Assembly (NCBI GenBank): GCA_049322715.1
Contig: JBMOQP010000028.1
Coordinates: forward strand, 1-64,000
DNA: 64,000 nt
From: Thiofaba sp049322715
GTDB taxonomy: Bacteria; Pseudomonadota; Gammaproteobacteria; Halothiobacillales; Halothiobacillaceae
Direction of reading: 5' to 3'
Shown here: positions 6,615-12,605 of the stretch, in pieces
How positions within the stretch are numbered: position 1 is the stretch's first letter
Layout of the letters: every line of letters begins with the position of its first letter
Notes under the pieces: model-generated
Database searches by the model: none
Told to the model about the DNA's origin: nothing
What the model saw: the letters and a program-made list of their open reading frames with translations, nothing else
Program-made: the position numbers and the translations under genes

Positions 6615-7869
6615 CGTCGCCATCGTCGGCGGCGGCCCGGTTGGCGCGGTGCTGGCCCATGCGCTGGCGCGCGAGGGCTTCGAGGTGGCCGTGCTGGAAA
6701 GGGAGGCCGCCCCGGCCTCGGCACCGATTTGTCGGGAACAAATCGGGGCTTGCCCCGAAGGGGCAAGCCCGAAGGGTGCCGTCCTGGGATGGACGGCATC
6801 CGCGGTGGGGAGCACGGGCTTCGACGGCCGTGTCATTGCCCTGGCCGAGGGCGGTCGACGCCTGCTGGCCGGCTGGGGACTGTGGGGCGGTCTGGCTCCG
6901 CATGCCGAGCCGATCGAGCGCATCCATGTCTCCCTGCGCGGCGCCTGGGGCAGCGCGCGTTTCGCCGCGCGCGAGGAAGGCGTCGCCGCGCTGGGCCATG
7001 TGCTGGATTCCGCGTGCATGGCGCCGGTGCTGTGCGATGCCGCGCGGTCAAGCGGCGTGCACTGGTATGCCCCGGCGCGCTATCTCGCGCACGCCCCGGA
7101 GGGGGAGGGCGTCGCTCTCCGCTTTACCACCCTTGACGGGGAGCAGGTCCTGCGGGCACGCCTGCTGGTCGGCGCCGATGGCGCCGGCTCTGCCGTGCGG
7201 ACCGCGCTGGGCCTGCCGGTCAACGAGCGTGATTACGGTCAGACCGCGATCTTGGCACGGGTGGAGGTGGAGCGGGCCGAGACACGCGTGGCCTTCGAGC
7301 GCTTCACCGACGAGGGGCCGATCGCCCTGCTGCCCATGGGGGGCAGCCGTTATTCGCTGGTGTGGGTGACCCCGGCAGGGGACGCGGAGCGGCGCATGGG
7401 ACTTGCGGACGGCGCCTTCCTCGACGAGCTCGGCGGGCGTTTCGGACCCCGCCTGGGGCGCTTCGTCGCAACCGGTCCTCGCCACGCCTATCCGCTGCGT
7501 GCCGTGACCGCGGGCGCCGTGACCGCGCCGCGCGCAGTGGTGCTCGGCAATGCCGCGCATGCCCTGCATCCCGTCGCCGGGCAGGGATTGAACCTGTGCC
7601 TGCGCGACATCCGCGTGCTGCTGGGCGAGGTGAGCCGGGCGCGGCAGGAGGGGCGCGACATCGGCTCGGCCTCCGTGCTGGCCGCCTATGCCGCCGCGCG
7701 CGGGGCGGATTACGCCCGCAGCTATCCGCTGATGGATCTGCTCGCGCGCGGCTTCACTCGCGCCGTGCCGGTGCCAGGGGCGCTCAAGGGACTGGCCCTG
7801 GCGGCGTTGGATGCCGTGCCGCCGCTGCGTGCCGGCTTCCTCAGGCAGATGATGGGCTTGAATGGGTGA
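6607..7869 (+). CDS. ubiH: FAD-dependent 2-octaprenyl-6-methoxyphenol hydroxylase with inserted segment
   Basis: This 420-residue flavoprotein hydroxylates the ubiquinone ring in the membrane-associated Ubi complex. It has the FAD Rossmann motif VGGGPVGAVLA at the N-terminus, LLVGADGAGS in the middle and GNAAHALHPVAGQGLNL near residue 320. Between the end of the second beta strand (LEREAAP) and the conserved GFDGRVIALAEG there are about 33 residues absent from E. coli UbiH. Their DNA (6715-6810) is a chain of perfect palindromes. The insertion keeps the frame and falls in a loop. The start overlaps pepP and the stop overlaps ubiI, so the genes are coupled. Confidence 0.93.
   Translation: MLDVAIVGGGPVGAVLAHALAREGFEVAVLEREAAPASAPICREQIGACPEGASPKGAVLGWTASAVGSTGFDGRVIALAEGGRRLLAGWGLWGGLAPHAEPIERIHVSLRGAWGSARFAAREEGVAALGHVLDSACMAPVLCDAARSSGVHWYAPARYLAHAPEGEGVALRFTTLDGEQVLRARLLVGADGAGSAVRTALGLPVNERDYGQTAILARVEVERAETRVAFERFTDEGPIALLPMGGSRYSLVWVTPAGDAERRMGLADGAFLDELGGRFGPRLGRFVATGPRHAYPLRAVTAGAVTAPRAVVLGNAAHALHPVAGQGLNLCLRDIRVLLGEVSRARQEGRDIGSASVLAAYAAARGADYARSYPLMDLLARGFTRAVPVPGALKGLALAALDAVPPLRAGFLRQMMGLNG
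6715..6810. repeat. Palindromic insertion inside ubiH
   Basis: Nested perfect stems are visible: CGGCACC/GGTGCCG (6719-6725 with 6775-6781), CCGATTTG/CAAATCGG (6724-6746), GGGCTTGCCCC/GGGGCAAGCCC with loop GAA (6746-6770) and GCCGTCC/GGACGGC with tip TGGGAT (6778-6797). Confidence 0.75.
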
Positions 7870-9235
7870 GACGATGGAACATCACGCGGACGTCCTGATC
7901 ATCGGCGGCGGCATGGTGGGCGCCGCCCTGGCCTGCGCGCTCGGGCGACAGGGGTTCGAGGTGCATGTGGTCGAGGCGCAGGCGCCCGAGCCCTTCGCGC
8001 CGGAGCAGCCGCTCGACCTTCGCGTGTCGGCCGTCAGCCTCGCCTCGCAGGCCCTTCTTGAGGCCGTCGACGCGTGGCGGCACGTGCTGGACATGCGGGC
8101 GGTTCCGTTCCGACGCATGCGCGTGTGGGACCGCGAGGGACCGGGCGAGACCACCTTCGACAGCCGCGACATCGGCGAGCCGGCCCTGGGTCACATCGTC
8201 GAGAACCGCCTCCTGCAGCTGGCCCTCTGGCGCGCGGCCGAGGGGCTGGAGACCGTGCACTGGCACTGCCCGGCGCGGCTGGATTCGATCGATATCCGCG
8301 ACGATGCCGTGATCGCCCGCCTGACCGATTCGTCGGGCTCCGGACGGCCGTACCCAACATGGGCTTCCGGCATGGATGTCGGAAGGGTTTTCGGTACGGG
8401 AGCAGCGAATCGGGAATCGCCATGCGGCGAGTCCGAAGGGGACCGGCCAGGAAAGGTCGGCATCAGCGACGGCACCACGGTCCGTGCCAGCCTCGTGGTC
8501 GGCGCGGATGGCGCGCGCTCCCGCCTGCGCGAGCTTGCCAACATCGGCCTGACCAGCTGGGACTACGACGTCGAGGCGCTGGTGGCCACGGTCAGGACCG
8601 ACGCGCCGCAGCAGGACATCACCTGGCAGCGTTTTACCCCGACGGGCCCGCAAGCCCTGCTGCCGCTGTCCGGCCCGCATGCCTCGCTGGTCTGGTACAC
8701 CGCGCCGGACGAGGTGGCACGCCTGAAGGCACTGGATGACGAGGCCTTCGTGGAGGAACTGCTGCGCGCCTTCCCGTCCGAACTGGGCGGGATCGATGCC
8801 CTTCTGGAGCGCGGCAGCTTCCGACTCACTCGCCGCCACGCCCAGCAATACTGCAAGCCGCGCCTGGTGCTGGCTGGCGATGCCGCGCACACCATCCATC
8901 CGCTGGCCGGGCAGGGCGTCAACCTTGGCTTCATGGACGTGGCCGCACTGGCCGAGGTGCTGGCCGCGGCATGCTCGGGCAACGAGGACATCGGCGCCCT
9001 GCACGTGCTGCAGCGCTACGAGCGCCGGCGCCGGGGCGAGAACCTGCTGATGCAATCGGCCATGGATGTCTTCCACCACGCCTTCAAGCCCGCGCGCGGT
9101 CCCCTCCCGTGGCTGCGCGGCTTGGCCTTGCGCGTGGCGAACGACCTGCCGCCGCTGCGCCGCCTGCTGACCCGCCGTGCCACCGGGCGCGCCGGGGATC
9201 TTCCGTCGTCGGCGCGCAGCGGCCGGCTGGAATGA
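7862..9235 (+). CDS. ubiI: FAD-dependent ubiquinone hydroxylase, UbiI/VisC type, with inserted segment
   Basis: This 457-residue paralogue of ubiH carries the FAD motif IIGGGMVGAALACALG, the VVGADGARSRLR motif and GDAAHTIHPLAGQGVNLG. By family it hydroxylates an early ubiquinone intermediate (C5 for UbiI). Between RLTDSSGS and the expected DGTTVRASLVVGADG lie about 45 extra residues (about 160-205) encoded by palindromic DNA at 8338-8460, making the protein longer than the usual ~400. The start given overlaps the ubiH stop; an internal ATG at 7874 is an equally good start. Its own stop overlaps the channel gene as ATGA. UbiI versus UbiF subtype cannot be settled by eye. Confidence 0.9.
   Translation: MGETMEHHADVLIIGGGMVGAALACALGRQGFEVHVVEAQAPEPFAPEQPLDLRVSAVSLASQALLEAVDAWRHVLDMRAVPFRRMRVWDREGPGETTFDSRDIGEPALGHIVENRLLQLALWRAAEGLETVHWHCPARLDSIDIRDDAVIARLTDSSGSGRPYPTWASGMDVGRVFGTGAANRESPCGESEGDRPGKVGISDGTTVRASLVVGADGARSRLRELANIGLTSWDYDVEALVATVRTDAPQQDITWQRFTPTGPQALLPLSGPHASLVWYTAPDEVARLKALDDEAFVEELLRAFPSELGGIDALLERGSFRLTRRHAQQYCKPRLVLAGDAAHTIHPLAGQGVNLGFMDVAALAEVLAAACSGNEDIGALHVLQRYERRRRGENLLMQSAMDVFHHAFKPARGPLPWLRGLALRVANDLPPLRRLLTRRATGRAGDLPSSARSGRLE
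8338..8460. repeat. Palindromic insertion inside ubiI
   Basis: An outer stem CCGTACC/GGTACGG (8348-8354 with 8393-8399) encloses CTTCCG/CGGAAG (8364-8369 with 8380-8385), whose tip GCATGGATGT is the complement of the CATCCATG tips seen elsewhere in the host sequence. Confidence 0.7.
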
Positions 9236-10122
9236 AGCGCTCCTTCCACGACCTGCCCGGCCGTTTCGGCGTGGCCGGGGTCGCCGCGCACGAGAGCGAG
9301 CGCGCGCGGCGCTGGGGGGGGCGGTTGGAGGTGCTGGTGTCGCTCGCGACCCTGTGGCTGCCTTTCGCCTGGTATGCCGAGGCCAAGGGCGTGCTGGATG
9401 TCCAGACCCTGCGCATCCTGGACCTGACGGTATGGGGCGTCTTCCTTCTCGAGGCGGTGGTGCTCAGCCTGCTGGTACGCGACCGTCGCCTTTACTGGCG
9501 GCAGAACTGGCTCAACCTGTGCATCGTGCTGGGCGGCGTGCCCCTGCTGCTCATCCAGCAAGCCTCGGCCTTGGCCTTCCTGCGCGTGCTGCGCCTGGTT
9601 CTGCTCGTGGTGCTGGTGCTGCGCTTCACGCGGCGTTCGCTGCGCATGCTCGCCCGTCATGCCCTGGTGGCCACCCTCGTCATCGCTCTCTTCCTCGTGG
9701 TTTCGATCGGCACGCTGGTTGCGAGCATCGATCCGAACATGAAGTCCCTGTGGGATGGAATGTGGTGGGCGTTGGCTACGGTCAGCACCGTGGGCTACGG
9801 CGATGTGGTGCCCGCCAGTCCCGAGGGGCGTTTGCTCGGGGTTGTCCTGATCTTGTTCGGCGTGGCGACCTTTTCGATGGTGACGGCGAATTTGGCTGCC
9901 TTCGTGCTCAGCCTGCGGTTCGAGGAGACAGTGGCCGATGTCGAGCGCGAGGAGGTGCGGCACGAACTCCTGATCCTGCAGCGCCTGGAGGCGCTGGAGG
10001 CGCGCTTCGACCGGCTCGAGGATCTGCTGGCGAACCGTCAGGGCAGGGGGAAGGAGGGGGCTTCGACCCCTTCCCTGCTTGGGACAGGAAGCCCCAACGC
10101 GAACGACAACGCAAGTCGTTGA
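9232..10122 (+). CDS. Voltage-gated-type potassium channel (Kch family)
   Basis: This 296-residue inner-membrane protein shows six hydrophobic segments between residues 32 and 235. A positively charged S4-like helix (RVLRLVLLVVLVLRFTRR, about 118-135) is followed by a pore helix and the potassium selectivity filter TVGYGD at 186-191. A cytoplasmic coiled coil follows (about 240-270, LQRLEALEARFDRLEDLL), probably for tetramer assembly. The last ~22 residues are low complexity and are encoded by palindromic DNA (GGGGCTTC/GAAGCCCC at 10057-10095). The start overlaps the ubiI stop as ATGA. Association of a channel with ubiquinone genes is not a standard operon, so its role there is unclear. Confidence 0.9.
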   Translation: MKRSFHDLPGRFGVAGVAAHESERARRWGGRLEVLVSLATLWLPFAWYAEAKGVLDVQTLRILDLTVWGVFLLEAVVLSLLVRDRRLYWRQNWLNLCIVLGGVPLLLIQQASALAFLRVLRLVLLVVLVLRFTRRSLRMLARHALVATLVIALFLVVSIGTLVASIDPNMKSLWDGMWWALATVSTVGYGDVVPASPEGRLLGVVLILFGVATFSMVTANLAAFVLSLRFEETVADVEREEVRHELLILQRLEALEARFDRLEDLLANRQGRGKEGASTPSLLGTGSPNANDNASR

Positions 10123-10383
10123 TTTCTTGGGGGGGACGTCGCGGCTGAACACATCCATGTGTCCAGCCTTTCGGGGAACGCTAAACGCGGGCTTACGCCA
10201 GCTTCGCGTTAAGCTGGCGTAAGCCCGCGTTCCCTCGTTGCTCCCGACAACGAGGACGACATGTGCCGCGACGCTCTCGAAGGCTGAAGCCCAAAGGGCC
10301 TTCCGGCAGGGATGCCGGATGAGCTTGAGAGGAGGGATCAGCCGAGCTGAAAAAATCCAGGGATGGATTTTTTCAGTATTTCC
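10123..10383. repeat. Cluster of palindromes between the channel gene and prmA
   Basis: This 261-bp gene-free interval separates convergent genes and is packed with hairpins. GGCTG/CAGCC encloses ACACAT-CC-ATGTGT (10143-10168). A 21-bp perfect inverted repeat beginning AACGCGGGCTTACGCC spans 10184-10231. CGTTG/CAACG lies near 10236-10252, and CCGGCA-GGGA-TGCCGG near 10303-10318. Copy 2 of the repeat at 112-148 lies at 10340-10376 in opposite orientation. The final hairpin, with T- and A-rich arms, may terminate prmA. Confidence 0.85.
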
Positions 10384-11256
10384 TTAACGGCGAAGCGCCG
10401 TCAGGCGGGCCCAGCCTTCCTTGAGCGCGGGTGGGTCGAAGTCGAAATCCGCGGCGTAGGCCGCCATCACCTCCTCGGCCTGCTCGCCGAGCAGGCCGGA
10501 CAGCACCAGCCGTCCGCCGGGCCTCACATGGCCGGTCAGGGTGGGAGCCAGCTCGATCAGCGGGCCCATCAGGATGTTGGCCAGCAGCACGTCGAACAGT
10601 GCGTCTTTGGGCAGCGCGCCCGGCAATCCTGTATGCAGGCGACTGGCCTCGATGCCGTTGCGCGCGGCGTTGTCGCGCGTGGCGGTCAGGGCCTGCGGGT
10701 CGATGTCGATGCCCCAGGCGTCGGTGGCGCCGAGCTTGAGCGCGGCGATGGCGAGGATGCCCGATCCGCAGCCATAGTCCAGCACGGTTTTGCCCGCCAT
10801 GTCCGCGCCATCCAGCCATTCCAGGCACAGGGCGGTGGTCGGGTGGGTGCCGGTGCCGAAGGCCAGGCCCGGGTCGAGCAGGATGTTCACCGCCTCCGCA
10901 TCCGGGGCCTCGATCCAGCTCGGCACGATCCACAGCTTCTCGCCGAAGCGCAGGGGCTGGAACTGGTCCATCCACGCGCGTTCCCAGTCCTGGTCTTCCA
11001 CGTAGATCCACGCGCCGCCGCCAATGCCGCGCGCGCCAAGGGCCTGGTCCACCTGATCGGTGTCGGCCTCGTCCTCGAACAGGCCGACGACGTTGACCTC
11101 CGGCCACAGCGGGGTCTCGCCCGGCAGGGGCTCGAGCACGGGCACGTCGGCGGCGTCCTGCAGAGTGACGGAGACGGCACCGAGTTCGAGGAGGATGTCC
11201 TCGAGGGATTCGGCCTGGTCGCGGGGGGTGGTGAGGGTGATCTGATGCCAGGGCAT
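10384..11256 (-). CDS. prmA: Ribosomal protein L11 methyltransferase
   Basis: This 290-residue SAM-dependent enzyme trimethylates lysines and the N-terminus of ribosomal protein L11. The N-terminal substrate-recognition domain (MPWHQITLTTP, residues 1-~60) is followed by a linker with PLRFGEKLWIVPSW and the class I methyltransferase core. Motif I is LDYGCGSGILAIAALKLGA near residue 160, and FGTGTHPTT, a PrmA signature, lies just before it. In pseudomonads prmA follows accC; here a prophage begins 68 bp upstream of the start codon and separates the two. No strong Shine-Dalgarno is visible, so expression after the insertion is uncertain. Confidence 0.96.
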   Translation of the reverse strand: MPWHQITLTTPRDQAESLEDILLELGAVSVTLQDAADVPVLEPLPGETPLWPEVNVVGLFEDEADTDQVDQALGARGIGGGAWIYVEDQDWERAWMDQFQPLRFGEKLWIVPSWIEAPDAEAVNILLDPGLAFGTGTHPTTALCLEWLDGADMAGKTVLDYGCGSGILAIAALKLGATDAWGIDIDPQALTATRDNAARNGIEASRLHTGLPGALPKDALFDVLLANILMGPLIELAPTLTGHVRPGGRLVLSGLLGEQAEEVMAAYAADFDFDPPALKEGWARLTALRR

Positions 11257-11319
11257 GGTGTGGTGTGTCTGGATAAGGAAGGTTTTCTGGGCAATTCAAC
11301 GCTGGACGAAGTGCGCAAG

Positions 11320-11324
11320 CGCAC
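11320..11324. repeat. Target-site duplication, left copy
   Basis: CGCAC immediately precedes the TG that starts the prophage and is repeated immediately after its terminal CA at 48739-48743. It is also the right arm of the 14-bp palindrome GTGCGCAAGCGCAC at 11311-11324. Five-base duplications are the hallmark of Mu-type insertion. Confidence 0.9.
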
Positions 11325-11372
11325 TGTAACGCCGCGCGAAAGTTTGCACGCTTTAGCGCGACATTCTGCACG
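11325..11372. promoter_or_regulatory. Phage right-end transposase-binding sites
   Basis: Two 17-bp direct repeats, GCGCGAAAGTTTGCACG (11334-11350) and GCGCGACATTCTGCACG (11356-11372), lie 22 bp apart, beginning nine bases from the phage end. This matches the spacing of the R1 and R2 MuA sites of Mu and the CGAAA core. Confidence 0.8.
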
Positions 11373-11408
11373 CGTGTAACGGCCCTTTAAAGGCCCTTCA
11401 TTCAGGCA

Positions 11409-11990
11409 TCAATCCCACGACCTGATGAGCAGCTCGCCGACCTCGTCGGATCGTCCGTTGCCGCCCACGGTATACCGGATACCTACACGCTCCATGGCCA
11501 GCCCCGCGAACGCCTTCCGGATGTCAGGATGGTCGTTGATGCTGATGAGCATCTTGCCCTTGACCGACTTGGCCAGGCTGGCCATGCGCTCGTATTGATC
11601 CATGCCGAACTCGCCTCCATAGCCTGCGGTCTGCCAGTACGGCGGGTCGCAGTAGAACAGCGTGTCGGGCCTGTCATAGCGGCGGATGCATTCGGCCCAG
11701 TCCAGGCGCTCGATGGTGACCCGTGACAGGCGGAGGTGAGCGGCGCTGAGGTCTTCCTCCATCCGCAGCAGGTTGAGTTTCGGCGGAGACATGGCCGAAG
11801 TGCCGAAGGTCTGGCGCGAGACGAGCGCCCACTTGAATTGCCGAACGAACTCCTCGAGGTGGTGCTGGACAACGCGGTAGAGGTTCACCAGATCGGCGTT
11901 CAGGTCGTTGATGACCTCGACGTGGCTGATGGGCTTGTGGAACAGGATGGCCGCGCCGCCCATCCACGGGACGATGGGTTTTGCCTGCAT
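11409..11990 (-). CDS. DNA adenine methylase (D12 class), internally shortened
   Basis: This 193-residue protein is related to phage Dam-type N6-adenine methylases. It keeps the catalytic motif DPPY at residues 115-118 (CDPPYWQT) and the conserved downstream segment SINDHPDIR. From memory, full-length relatives are about 260 residues and read PWMGGKRRLA..., then an FAGGAA SAM-binding loop. Here PWMGG is joined directly to AAILFHKP, and SRQ is joined directly to TFGT. Two in-frame deletions seem to have removed the first helix with most of motif I and a central block. It probably lacks activity. The ATG at 11990 has GGAGG at good spacing. It is the last phage gene before the right end. Confidence 0.82.
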   Translation of the reverse strand: MQAKPIVPWMGGAAILFHKPISHVEVINDLNADLVNLYRVVQHHLEEFVRQFKWALVSRQTFGTSAMSPPKLNLLRMEEDLSAAHLRLSRVTIERLDWAECIRRYDRPDTLFYCDPPYWQTAGYGGEFGMDQYERMASLAKSVKGKMLISINDHPDIRKAFAGLAMERVGIRYTVGGNGRSDEVGELLIRSWD

Positions 11991-12176
11991 GTGAGCCTCC
12001 ACAGGTGTGATACGCTCCCCCGGCCGCTAGTGGCGGGGAGGGCCTTGCTTGGGCTCACGGGCTGCGTCCCGTGGGTTCAGGGGCCAAGGCATGGTTGCCG
12101 CCTTGCCGCTCCTCGCGCCCATGGACAGGGTTCAGTGCTATGCTCGGATGCCGAGTAGAGAAGCACCGGGGGTTGT

Positions 12177-12605
12177 ATGCGCACCATCATCCTCGCCGCC
12201 GCCATCATCGCGGCGCCCATCGCCCAGGCCGAAATCTACAAGTGCGTGGTGGATGACAAGACCACGTTCAGCCAGGTTCCGTGTGCATCTGATGCTGTAG
12301 AGGTCGAACCTCAATATGCGGTGCCGCCTCCTGGGGCCGCGCTCGATCAGGCACGTATTAATCAGCAGATTCAGAAGCTGGCGCATCAACATGATCTGCG
12401 TCAGTTGCGCGAAAAACAGATCGCTGAAGGGAAAGTCGGGATTGGCATGACTCCCGAAGAGGTCACGCGATCGTGGGGATCGCCGACCAAGGTGAACCGC
12501 TCGGTCTATGCCTCGGGCGTCAAGGAGCAGTGGGTCTACCGGCGCAGCGGAAGTGATGCGCAGTACGTTTACTTCCAGGATGGCGTGGTCGTCGCCATCA
12601 ACTGA
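12177..12605 (+). CDS. Exported DUF4124-like protein with BamE/SmpA-like C-terminus
   Basis: This 142-residue protein has a clear signal peptide (MRTIILAAAIIAAPIAQA). It then has the DUF4124 pattern EIYKCVVDDKTTFSQVPC with two cysteines, and a C-terminal region (IGMTPEEVTRSWGSPTKVNRS...QWVYRR) that resembles the SmpA/BamE fold. It would act in the periplasm or envelope. It runs against the surrounding phage genes, and its stop abuts that of the neighbouring tail gene as TGATCA. Such features suggest a lysogeny-expressed cargo gene. Related sequences are usually host envelope proteins, so it may have been picked up from a bacterium. Function is unknown. Confidence 0.85.
   Translation: MRTIILAAAIIAAPIAQAEIYKCVVDDKTTFSQVPCASDAVEVEPQYAVPPPGAALDQARINQQIQKLAHQHDLRQLREKQIAEGKVGIGMTPEEVTRSWGSPTKVNRSVYASGVKEQWVYRRSGSDAQYVYFQDGVVVAIN

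Noticed and set aside
12003..12176. Possible promoter or small gene between the methylase and the DUF4124 gene
   Set aside because: Only short frames and no convincing -10/-35 pair were seen.
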